Shown: positions 6,345-13,000, counted from the stretch's first letter. The stretch: DNA of 13,119 nucleotides from Bacilli bacterium (GCA_022801735.1 JAAWSW010000035.1:1-13119), one strand, 5' to 3'. Notes: generated by a model not told the origin, from the letters alone. Numbers and translations are program-made.

Positions 6345-6921
6345 ATTAAGTAGAGGACAACTAGTTGGATTAGTTACCATTGCCTTAATATTCGCAATTG
6401 CTGCATTTATATTTGATAAAATTATCGATTATAAATCTAATAAAGTAGATTATATAACCTATGATAAAACTATATCAAGTACGCTTCTTAAAGGTAATTA
6501 TATAGAATATGTAAACTTAGGTAGTGAGTATAAAGAAGAAGGAGTAAATACAAAAAAAGACTATACAATTTCTTATTTAAAAAATGGAAACGAAGTTGTA
6601 GATATAGATACAAACACATTTGGAACATATCAAGTATCATATTACATAGAAAATGAAGAGACAATCCATAGAACAGTAATTATAGTTGATAAAAAGGCAC
6701 CCCAAATTACTGTACCAAGTAAACAAACTATTACAAGTAGTGAAGTAAATAATTTTGATTTAAGAAAAGATGTAAAAGTGACAGATAATTCAGGTGAAGT
6801 AGAATTAACCTATGAAAACACATTATCTACCGTCCCAGGTGATTATATAATTACATATAAAGCAACTGATAGTTCCAATAATACTACATACAAAAAAAGA
6901 TTAATTAAAGTAGTAGAATAA
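6337..6921 (+). CDS. Membrane-anchored protein with Ig-like (DUF5011-type) domains (194 aa)
   Basis: A short basic N-terminus (MYRLSRGQL) and a single hydrophobic segment (about 8-27) lead to an extracellular region of about 165 residues with two beta-rich repeats. The second (KKAPQITVPSKQTI ... VKVTDNSGEVELTYENTL ... GDYIITYKATDSSNNTTYKKRL) fits the DUF5011/Ig-like surface-domain pattern. The first, about residues 45-120 with YVNLGSEYKEEGV and FGTYQVSYYI, looks like a related copy. ATG 6337 is preferred to ATG 6325 because GAGG at 6327-6330 gives six bases of spacing only to the former. It overlaps the second prepilin and ends the operon. It could be a filament-associated adhesin or an anchoring minor component. 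RGQ before the helix resembles a class III pilin site but lacks the +5 Glu. Confidence 0.75.
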   Translation: MYRLSRGQLVGLVTIALIFAIAAFIFDKIIDYKSNKVDYITYDKTISSTLLKGNYIEYVNLGSEYKEEGVNTKKDYTISYLKNGNEVVDIDTNTFGTYQVSYYIENEETIHRTVIIVDKKAPQITVPSKQTITSSEVNNFDLRKDVKVTDNSGEVELTYENTLSTVPGDYIITYKATDSSNNTTYKKRLIKVVE

Positions 6922-6925
6922 AAAT

Positions 6926-6947
6926 AGACTTGTTATAAGTCTTTTTT
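6926..6947 (+). terminator. Rho-independent terminator of the prepilin operon
   Basis: A 6-bp stem pairs AGACTT (6926-6931) with AAGTCT (6937-6942) around GTTAT, followed by a T-run to 6947. Confidence 0.78.
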
Positions 6948-6978
6948 CTTTGAATTACTTCCGATAACACTAAAATTA

Positions 6979-6987
6979 TGTTAAAAT
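6979..6987 (+). promoter_or_regulatory. Possible extended -10 promoter of dnaB-dnaI
   Basis: TGTTAAAAT has TG at 6979-6980 and the -10 hexamer TAAAAT at 6982-6987. No good -35 is visible at 16-18 bp. It lies 37 bases ahead of the dnaB start, and a strong AAGGAGG ribosome binding site (7011-7017) follows. Confidence 0.45.
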
Positions 6988-7023
6988 GTTATTAGAACTT
7001 ATTAACGATAAAGGAGGGATATT

Positions 7024-8304
7024 ATGGAAAAGGCATCATTACTGCCAGCAGATACATATATAGTAAAAAACTGCACAGTTTTAGATAACGAAAACAGAAA
7101 TATCCTTTTTAAACTTTATCAACCAATAATAGGTAGTGTGGCAATAAACCTATATTTATCATTATGGAGTGATTTAGATACAACACAAATCATTTCTGTA
7201 GAACACACACATCATAATTTAATGACTAATACAAGATTAAAATTAGAAGATATATTAGAAGCCAGAGAAAAATTAGAAGCAACAGGATTATTAAAAACAT
7301 ATGTAAAATATTCTAGTATCAATAATTATATATATGAATTATATTCCCCACTAGATCCAAAAGAATTCTTCGAAAATCCAATACTTGCATCCGCACTTGA
7401 AAATAATGTTGGAAAAAAAGAATATAAAAATATTATAAAATTTTTCTCAATTCCAAAAATAGATTTAAATGGTTATGAAGATATAAGCATGTCATTTGGT
7501 GAAACTTTCGATGTAAGTCTTTCAGGATTTACAAGCGATAATATTTCCAATATTAGAAAAGTAAATCAAGTAGATATCATCATTAGCGAAAAAGTAAACA
7601 TAAATGATATTCTAGAACACATACCAGAAGAATATCTAAATAAAAAATCAGTAACTAAAGAAATAAAGTCATTAATTTCTAAATTAGCGTTCATATATAA
7701 TTTAGAAGAAGTTGAATTGGCCGAACTAATAAGAAATTCAATAAACGAAAAACATATTATCGATAAAGATATGCTTAGAAAAAATTGTCAAAATTATTAT
7801 ACCTTTGAACATAAAGGTGCAATGCCATCATTAGTATATAAAAAACAACCAGAATATTTAAGAAACCAAGTAAGTGATGGAACTAAACGTTCAAAAATGA
7901 TTTATACATATGAAACAACCACACCATATGACTTTTTAGAAGGTAGAAATAAAGGAGTAAAACCAACAAAAAATGAACTTGCTCTTTTAGAAACATTATT
8001 AATTGACTATGAATTAACTCCAGGTGTTGTTAATGTATTAATCGATTATGTATTAAAAATAAACGACAAAAAATTAACCAAAAACTTTATTTTGGCTATC
8101 GCATCTCAATGGAAACGTAGTAATATAAAAACTGTAGAAGAAGCAATGAATATTTGCAAAAAAGAAAACAAAACAAAAACAGTAACTAAACCAAAAACAA
8201 TCAAAAAAGAAATAAAACCAGAATGGTATGGAGCAGTATTAGAAGAAGATACAGCCAGTGAAGAAGAAATAAAAAAATTAGAAGCAATGCTAGAAAAAAG
8301 GTGA
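7024..8304 (+). CDS. dnaB: Replication initiation/restart helicase loader DnaB (Bacillus type) (426 aa)
   Basis: This is the Firmicutes helicase co-loader DnaB (not the E. coli helicase), which acts with DnaD and DnaI to load the replicative helicase at oriC and at stalled forks. The N-terminal winged-helix part is recognisable by LPADTYIVKNCTVLDNENRNILFKLYQPIIGSVAINLYLSLW (about 7-47). The C-terminal DnaB_2/DnaD-like domain (PF07261 type) is about 300-377: YDFLEGRNKGVKPTKNELALLETLL ... LTPGVVNVLIDYVL ... LTKNFILAIASQWKRSNI. A basic linker and acidic tail with a possible coiled coil (EEEIKKLEAMLEKR) close the protein. AAGGAGG lies six bases before the ATG. dnaI follows after four bases, the conserved Bacilli order. 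Confidence 0.92.
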   Translation: MEKASLLPADTYIVKNCTVLDNENRNILFKLYQPIIGSVAINLYLSLWSDLDTTQIISVEHTHHNLMTNTRLKLEDILEAREKLEATGLLKTYVKYSSINNYIYELYSPLDPKEFFENPILASALENNVGKKEYKNIIKFFSIPKIDLNGYEDISMSFGETFDVSLSGFTSDNISNIRKVNQVDIIISEKVNINDILEHIPEEYLNKKSVTKEIKSLISKLAFIYNLEEVELAELIRNSINEKHIIDKDMLRKNCQNYYTFEHKGAMPSLVYKKQPEYLRNQVSDGTKRSKMIYTYETTTPYDFLEGRNKGVKPTKNELALLETLLIDYELTPGVVNVLIDYVLKINDKKLTKNFILAIASQWKRSNIKTVEEAMNICKKENKTKTVTKPKTIKKEIKPEWYGAVLEEDTASEEEIKKLEAMLEKR

Positions 8305-8308
8305 TAAA

Positions 8309-9235
8309 ATGAAAAACATGACCACTTTACTAGAACCTAGAAATAAAAACTTAAAAGCCGCTTTAGAAGAATCATATGACGAAGCCTTAAAAAGTGAAGA
8401 TTTCAAACAAATAGTAACAAAATTAAAAATGAAAAGAGAAGAACTTATAAATTATACTTCAACATTAGAAGAATGCGCGAGTGAATATAGTCATTGCAAA
8501 AACTGTCCAGGAATTGACGCCTGTAAAAACAAAATAAACGGTTATGCATACTTACCAAGGATAGTTGAAGGTAACTTAGAATTTTCATATAGACCATGTA
8601 AATATAAAAATAAACTTGATAAAAAAAATAAACACTTAGAAAACACATACGTATATAGTGTTCCTAAAGAAATAAAAGAAGCCAGTTTTAATAAAATTTA
8701 TAAAACTGATAAAAATAGATATAAAACAATTATATGGTTAACAGAATTTATGGATAAATATAAAGAAAACAAAGAACAAAAAGGATTATATTTATGCGGT
8801 AACTTTGGAAGTGGAAAAACATATCTAATTGCCTCTATGTTCAATGAACTCGCTAAAGAAGGAATTAAAAGCGCTATAATATTTTGGCCAGAATTCTTAA
8901 GAGATTTAAAATCATCATTCAACTCAGAATATAAAAATGAATTTAATGATAAATATAATAAAATAAAAAAAGTACCATTATTACTTATAGATGATATAGG
9001 TGCTGAAACAATCACCCCATGGAGTAGAGATGAAATATTATGTCCAATACTCCAATATAGAATGGAAGAAAAATTGCCAACTTTCTTTACGTCAAATTTA
9101 AACTTAGAAGCAATAGAAAATCATTTAGCCGTAACAAATAAAGGTGACGAAATAATAAAAGCAGGTAGAATTGTATCTAGAATTAAACAATTAACTGAGT
9201 ATCAAGAAATGATTAGTAAAAACTTAAGAAAATAA
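8309..9235 (+). CDS. dnaI: Primosomal helicase loader DnaI (308 aa)
   Basis: The AAA+ ATPase that loads the replicative helicase. The N-terminal helicase-binding domain carries the zinc-binding cysteines: CASEYSHCKNCPGIDACKN (Cys56, 63, 66, 72) and RPCKYK (Cys97). The AAA+ domain has Walker A GNFGSGKT (164-171), Walker B LLLIDDIGAE (224-233), the sensor-1-like FFTSN (259-263), and Arg287/Arg291 in GRIVSRI as candidate arginine finger. Length matches the B. subtilis protein. The start at 8309 is supported by AGGTG at 8299-8303 overlapping the dnaB stop; ATG 8318 is an alternative without such a site. The next promoter (TTGACA at 9236) begins at the base after its stop codon. Confidence 0.94.
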   Translation: MKNMTTLLEPRNKNLKAALEESYDEALKSEDFKQIVTKLKMKREELINYTSTLEECASEYSHCKNCPGIDACKNKINGYAYLPRIVEGNLEFSYRPCKYKNKLDKKNKHLENTYVYSVPKEIKEASFNKIYKTDKNRYKTIIWLTEFMDKYKENKEQKGLYLCGNFGSGKTYLIASMFNELAKEGIKSAIIFWPEFLRDLKSSFNSEYKNEFNDKYNKIKKVPLLLIDDIGAETITPWSRDEILCPILQYRMEEKLPTFFTSNLNLEAIENHLAVTNKGDEIIKAGRIVSRIKQLTEYQEMISKNLRK

Positions 9236-9263
9236 TTGACAAAATATAAAAACATGATAAAAT
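9236..9263 (+). promoter_or_regulatory. Promoter of the T-box/thrS operon
   Basis: A perfect TTGACA (9236-9241) is followed after 16 bp by TAAAAT (9258-9263), itself preceded by TG at 9255-9256 to make an extended -10. The -35 box starts immediately after the dnaI stop codon. The transcript should start near 9270, ahead of the T-box leader. Confidence 0.8.
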
Positions 9264-9269
9264 AAATAT

Positions 9270-9478
9270 ATAATTTAAAAACAGAGAAAAGGACACGGTT
9301 ATTAAAAAGTGTTTCAAAGCGAGTTTGGGTAGGTGTAAGCCAAACAAATAACTTTAATAACTACTACCTTGGAGTTGACACTGAAAAGTGCTTCCGGTTA
9401 AAACCGTTATCAAAATCAAGTAAAAGGTAGGATGGTACCGTGCATTGCACTCCTCACATATTGTGGGGAGTTTTTCTG
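9270..9478 (+). promoter_or_regulatory. T-box leader (threonine-type, inferred from context)
   Basis: A tRNA-sensing T-box leader. Stem I base: GTTATTAA (9298-9305) pairs with TTAATAAC (9354-9361). The distal arm has AGCGAG (9318-9323), then GTTTGG/CCAAAC around a GGTGTAAG-containing loop (9323-9345), the usual T-box apical features. CGGT-TAAA-ACCG (9395-9406) fits stem III. The conserved T-box motif AGGATGGTACCGTG is at 9429-9442, with TGGT as the tRNA 3'-end-binding bulge. ACT at 9351-9353, just above the basal helix, is a candidate Thr specifier codon; it lacks the usual purine after the codon, so ACC at 9366-9368 remains possible. Uncharged tRNA-Thr should favour readthrough into the orphan gene and thrS. 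Confidence 0.9.
9449..9475 (+). terminator. T-box-controlled terminator
   Basis: ACTCCTCAC (9449-9457) pairs with GTGGGGAGT (9463-9471), with one G-U pair, and is followed by five T. It lies directly after the T-box motif and is the switchable terminator of the leader. Confidence 0.88.
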
Positions 9479-9500
9479 TTTTTTTCAGGGGAGAGAAGTT

Positions 9501-9932
9501 ATGAATAAAAAAGTAATCAAGAAACAAAACCATATTACAATGGAATTATTTTTAAGAAACTATTGCGGGGTGCAAAATGAAGCATTAGTTAGTCAACTTT
9601 CAGAACTATCACATAGAGACTTAAAAGAAGTTTGCAGACAGGTTTATGGAATAGATTTACTATCAGTTTCATTTGAATCAATTAGCAAAGAAGATTTAAA
9701 TTGTGGTAATATTTTACTAGTTTATGATGCTTATCATGCATCAGCACCTTACATCAATCCATTAAAGAAAAAGGAACAAGAAATTGTAAATAAACCGGTA
9801 TCTAGAATAATACAAGATAACACATTAGATTCAGACGAAATAATTGATATAATAGAAGAAAACATGACTATACCAGATGTTGATATTTCAACAATTGGTT
9901 CATTTACACTAACTAAAAAGAAAGGAAGATAA
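9501..9932 (+). CDS. Unknown protein co-regulated with thrS (143 aa)
   Basis: No family is recognised. The start is ATG 9501 with AGGGGAG at 9487-9493; the frame stays open upstream to GTG 9432, but that stretch is the T-box terminator and is not credible as protein. The protein is soluble, with no membrane segment or signal. A basic start (MNKKVIKKQNH), a helical middle (ITMELFLRNYCGVQNEALVSQLSELSHRDLKEVCRQVYGIDLL), then DAYHASAPYINP, an acidic stretch (DSDEIIDIIEENMTIPD) and a basic tail TKKKGR. It lies between the T-box terminator and thrS, two bases before the thrS ATG, so its expression should follow threonyl-tRNA charging. In B. subtilis ytxC lies between dnaI and thrS but upstream of the T-box; I see no clear likeness to YtxC. 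Confidence 0.8.
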   Translation: MNKKVIKKQNHITMELFLRNYCGVQNEALVSQLSELSHRDLKEVCRQVYGIDLLSVSFESISKEDLNCGNILLVYDAYHASAPYINPLKKKEQEIVNKPVSRIIQDNTLDSDEIIDIIEENMTIPDVDISTIGSFTLTKKKGR

Positions 9933-9934
9933 AA

Positions 9935-11686
9935 ATGATAAATGTAAAAGAACATGAACAATTAAGCATATTAAACCATAGTGCTGCACATTTACTTGCC
10001 CACGCTGTAAAACACTTATATCCAAACGCTAAATTTTGGGTAGGTCCAGTAATCGAAGAAGGATTTTATTATGATATTGATCTAGGTGATGAAGTAATAA
10101 ATGAAGATGATTTAGAACAAATTACCAAAGAAATGAAAAAAATAGTAAAATCAGATAAATTAATCAAAAGAATAGAACTTTCAAAAGAAGAAGCACTAGA
10201 AATCTTTAAAGATGATCCATATAAAATAGATTTAATCGAAAACATGCCAGCAGAAGAAATCATAAGTGCTTATAAACAAGATGATTTTATAGACCTTTGT
10301 AAAGGACCACATGTAAGCACCACAAAAAAACTAAAACACTTTAAATTATTAAAAGTTTCAGGTGCTTATTATAAAGGTGATTCCAAAAATAAAGTATTAC
10401 AAAGAATTTATGGAATCTGTTTTGAAAATGAAGAAGATTTAGAAAAACATTTAGAAGCCTTAGAGGACGCTAAAAATAGAGACCATAGAAAATTAGGTAA
10501 AGAATTAGAACTATTTACTTCACACGAATTAGTTGGGCCAGGGCTTCAAATGTGGCTTCCCAATGGAGCAACAGTCAGAACAGAACTTGAAAATTATATT
10601 AGAACAAAAGAAACAAAAGAAGGTTATGATCACGTATATACTCCAAGTTTAGGTAGCGTTGACTTATATAAAACATCAGGACACTGGGATCATTATAAAG
10701 ATGACATGTTTCCAGTAATGAAAATGGATAATGAAGAATTAGTTTTAAGACCAATGAATTGTCCTCACCATATGTTAATATATAAAAACAGCCTTCATTC
10801 ATATAGAGACTTACCAATTAGAATAGGTGAACTTGCTCCAGACTTTAGATATGAAGCATCAGGTGCAGTATGTGGACTTGAAAGAGTAAGACAAATGTGT
10901 CAAAATGACGCCCACCTTTTTGTAAGACCAGACCAAATAAAAGAAGAAGTTGCAAAAGTAGTAAACCTAATTTTATCAGTATATGAAGATTTCAATATAA
11001 CAAATTACTCATTTAGATTATCTCTAAGAGATAAAGAAGACAAAGAAAAATATTTTGACGATGATGAAATGTGGGATAAAGCCGAAAGCGAACTTAGAAA
11101 AGTATTAACAGATCTTAACTTAAACTTCTATGAGGCTAAAGGTGAAGCAGCCTTCTATGGTCCTAAATTAGATGTTCAAATTAAATCAGCAATAGGACAT
11201 GACGTAACCCTTTCAACTTGTCAGTTAGATTTCTTACTTCCAGAAAGATTTGATTTAACATATACAAACGAAAAAGGTGAAAAAGTAAGACCAGTCGTAA
11301 TCCATAGAGCAATCCTAGGAACATTTGATAGATTTATGGCTTATCTAATCGAAGAAACAAAAGGAGCATTTCCACTTTGGCTTGCTCCAACAGGCGTAAA
11401 TGTAATACCAGTTAACAATGGATATCATTTAGAATACGCTAAAGAAATATACGAATTCTTAAAAGAAAATGATATTAGAACAAAACTAGATGCAAGAGAT
11501 GAAAAATTAGGATATAAAATAAGAGAAAGCGTTACTAAAAAAATACCATTCACTCTTATTTTAGGACAAAACGAAGTAGATAACCAAACTGTAAGTTATA
11601 GAAAATATGGAACCGAAGAAACTGTAACAGTTTCAAAAGAAGATTTCTTAAAAATATTGAAAGAAAACATTAAGAGCAAAAAATAG
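9935..11686 (+). CDS. thrS: Threonyl-tRNA synthetase lacking the TGS domain (583 aa)
   Basis: A class II synthetase that charges tRNA-Thr. The editing domain shows the HxxxH (His15, His19) and CxxxH (Cys121-KGP-His125) pairs that clear Ser-tRNA. The catalytic core has MNCPHH (Cys275), motif 2 with RYEASGAVCGLERVRQM, His326 in NDAHLFV, and motif 3 HRAILGTFDRFMAYLIEE with His456; Cys275, His326 and His456 are the zinc ligands. The anticodon-binding domain runs from about 480 to the end (APTGVNVIPV ... LILGQNEV). Typical ThrRS is about 640 residues and begins with a TGS domain of some 60 residues. Here translation begins at ATG 9935 with AAAGGAAGA upstream, and the preceding ORF is in another frame, so TGS is truly absent rather than missed. 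Controlled by the T-box leader. Confidence 0.96.
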   Translation: MINVKEHEQLSILNHSAAHLLAHAVKHLYPNAKFWVGPVIEEGFYYDIDLGDEVINEDDLEQITKEMKKIVKSDKLIKRIELSKEEALEIFKDDPYKIDLIENMPAEEIISAYKQDDFIDLCKGPHVSTTKKLKHFKLLKVSGAYYKGDSKNKVLQRIYGICFENEEDLEKHLEALEDAKNRDHRKLGKELELFTSHELVGPGLQMWLPNGATVRTELENYIRTKETKEGYDHVYTPSLGSVDLYKTSGHWDHYKDDMFPVMKMDNEELVLRPMNCPHHMLIYKNSLHSYRDLPIRIGELAPDFRYEASGAVCGLERVRQMCQNDAHLFVRPDQIKEEVAKVVNLILSVYEDFNITNYSFRLSLRDKEDKEKYFDDDEMWDKAESELRKVLTDLNLNFYEAKGEAAFYGPKLDVQIKSAIGHDVTLSTCQLDFLLPERFDLTYTNEKGEKVRPVVIHRAILGTFDRFMAYLIEETKGAFPLWLAPTGVNVIPVNNGYHLEYAKEIYEFLKENDIRTKLDARDEKLGYKIRESVTKKIPFTLILGQNEVDNQTVSYRKYGTEETVTVSKEDFLKILKENIKSKK

Positions 11687-11699
11687 ATTGCTCTTTTTT
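11672..11699 (+). terminator. Rho-independent terminator of thrS
   Basis: A perfect 8-bp stem, AAGAGCAA (11672-11679) with TTGCTCTT (11688-11695), plus a T-run to 11699. The stop codon lies in the loop. Confidence 0.9.
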
Positions 11700-11721
11700 G
11701 TATATAAAACCGGCCAAAGTA

Positions 11722-11753
11722 TTGACAAAGTAGGAGGGGGGGGGGGGTATAAT
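11722..11753 (+). promoter_or_regulatory. Phase-variable-type promoter with G12 spacer tract
   Basis: Consensus TTGACA (11722-11727) and consensus TATAAT (11748-11753) flank a 20-bp spacer whose last 12 bases are all G. The optimum for sigma-A promoters is 17 bp, so the length shown predicts weak or no transcription; loss of three G would restore an ideal promoter. Such -35/-10 tracts drive phase variation of surface proteins elsewhere (Neisseria porA and fetA, Mycoplasma vlp with poly-A). The switching itself is inferred. Confidence 0.8.
11736..11747 (+). repeat. Poly-G tract, 12 G, within a promoter spacer
   Basis: Twelve G in a row, directly followed by TATAAT. Together with the 13-G run at 4-16 it is one of only two long G homopolymers in the window, and both precede members of the same protein family. 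Confidence 0.92.
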
Positions 11754-11767
11754 GGTAGAAAGATAAA

Positions 11768-11795
11768 ATATAGACAACATGCATTGTTGCTATAT
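11768..11795 (+). other. Leader hairpin upstream of surface paralogue B
   Basis: ATATAG and CAACA (11768-11779, one bulged A) pair with TGTTG and CTATAT (11785-11795) around a TGCAT loop: 11 base pairs. It falls within the first 40 bases of the transcript from the G-tract promoter and overlaps the -35 of the possible second promoter. It has no T-run and so is not a terminator. It could be an RNA stability element or a protein-binding palindrome. Confidence 0.5.
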
Positions 11796-11815
11796 GAATA
11801 CAAATAAGATATAAT
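11787..11815 (+). promoter_or_regulatory. Possible second promoter of surface paralogue B
   Basis: TTGCTA (11787-11792) and TATAAT (11810-11815) are spaced exactly 17 bp apart. It lies downstream of the G-tract promoter and would give expression independent of tract length. The background is AT-rich, so chance matches are likely. Confidence 0.4.
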
Positions 11816-11881
11816 ATAGTAGACAATAAATGACAAAAAAAGATATAAGAAGGACTATATAATAAACATAAGGTGGTACTA

Positions 11882-12970
11882 ATGAGAAGAAATAGAAAAA
11901 GAAAAAAACAAAGAAAAATAATAATAGCATCAGTGATCAGTTTACTATTTGTAATGACAGTAGGATATGCAGCCTTTCAAACAAACCTAAACATAACAGC
12001 CAAAGGAAATATAACTAGCAAAGGAATAACTCCTCAAGAATTAAAAAATACTTTCACAACCCAAGGAGAAGGATTGTATAAAGATACAACAGAAGATGGA
12101 AGATATATTTATAAAGGAAAAAATCCAAATAACTATATCACTTTTAATGGTGAAGAATGGAGAATCATCGCCATAGAAAAAGATAATACAGTAAAAATAA
12201 TAAGAACAGAAGGTGTTGGAGGTACCGCATTTGACCCTGGATATGTAACCAACATCCCTGGAATTACAATCGCAAACTCAGTAGAAGGAACAAGATACTC
12301 AAATTCTAGTACAGATTATTGCCATTATTCAGATGCAAATATCCCTGAGCAATATAATGGATGTAATGTATGGGGAAGTAAAAGTACAATGCTAAATCAA
12401 GCAGGAGTGAATATAACAAGCATGCCAAAAGAAGTTGGTAGTTCACAAACTTATACATTACCAGAAAAAGAAGCATACATAAATACATACTTAAATGGTG
12501 AGTTTTACAATAATTTAAATGAAAAATCTCAAAAATTAGTCGAGACTCATTTATGGAATGTTGGAATAATAAAAAATCAAGATGGCCAAACATTGGAAAC
12601 TGATTTATCGCAAGAAAAAGCATATAAGTGGAGAGGCAAAGTGGCCTTATTAAATACTACCGATTATGTAAAAAGTAATACAAATACAGAAATGTGTGGC
12701 TCAATAAATTTAAATTACGATACAGGAAGTTATGAAACCTGTAAAACAACTAACTGGCTATCTTATGAGTCTTATAACTGGACTATGTCAGCATATTCAC
12801 AGCCAAACAGAAGTAGATATGTATGGACTGTTTATCACGCTGGACATTTTATGGGGAATAGTGCTCAAACAACATACGGTTTTCATCCAGCCCTTTATTT
12901 ATCATCAAATATTCACTTAAAAGGTGATGGGACCAGTGATTCACCATTTATAATAAATGAAGAAAGATAA
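11882..12970 (+). CDS. N-terminally anchored surface-type protein, paralogue B (362 aa)
   Basis: Same family as the gene at 39-911: 36 of the first 44 residues are identical, covering the basic tip, the hydrophobic segment (about 13-31) and the GYAAFQTNLNITAKGNI stretch. Shared downstream blocks are GLYKDTTEDGRYIYKGKNPNNYITF (64-88), EEWRIIAIEKDN (91-102), YINTYLNGEFYNNLNEKSQ (199-217), YKWRGKVALL (248-257) and the C-terminal YGFHPALYLSSNI...GDGTSDSPFII. An extra region at about 111-190 includes YCHYSDANIPEQYNGCNVWG, with Cys147/Cys161; Cys272/Cys287 correspond to the pair in paralogue A. No LPXTG; exported and membrane-held, or released by signal cleavage. ATG 11882 has AAGGTGG at 11870-11876; GTG 11873 lies within that site and is rejected. 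A 12-G promoter tract suggests on/off expression. Confidence 0.87.
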   Translation: MRRNRKRKKQRKIIIASVISLLFVMTVGYAAFQTNLNITAKGNITSKGITPQELKNTFTTQGEGLYKDTTEDGRYIYKGKNPNNYITFNGEEWRIIAIEKDNTVKIIRTEGVGGTAFDPGYVTNIPGITIANSVEGTRYSNSSTDYCHYSDANIPEQYNGCNVWGSKSTMLNQAGVNITSMPKEVGSSQTYTLPEKEAYINTYLNGEFYNNLNEKSQKLVETHLWNVGIIKNQDGQTLETDLSQEKAYKWRGKVALLNTTDYVKSNTNTEMCGSINLNYDTGSYETCKTTNWLSYESYNWTMSAYSQPNRSRYVWTVYHAGHFMGNSAQTTYGFHPALYLSSNIHLKGDGTSDSPFIINEER

Positions 12971-13000
12971 AACTATATATAAATAAAGAACAAATATAGC

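Noticed and set aside
8698..9015. Minus-strand open frame of 105 codons inside dnaI
   Set aside because: Antisense to the AAA+ domain of a certain gene; hydrophobic low-complexity translation typical of shadows.
9432..9500. N-terminal extension of the orphan protein from GTG 9432
   Set aside because: This stretch is the T-box motif and terminator. The predicted residues (Cys- and Phe-rich) look non-protein, and ATG 9501 has a good ribosome binding site.
11858..11863. Third TATAAT close to the start of paralogue B
   Set aside because: No -35 at 16-18 bp (an A-run) and it lies only 19 bases before the ATG; probably chance in AT-rich DNA.
11873..11881. GTG start at 11873 adding three residues to paralogue B
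   Set aside because: It lies inside the AAGGTGG ribosome binding site of ATG 11882, and the paralogue at 39 starts at the equivalent MRRN.
12306..12623. Minus-strand open frame of 105 codons inside surface paralogue B
   Set aside because: Shadow of a well-supported gene; no ribosome binding site or homology.
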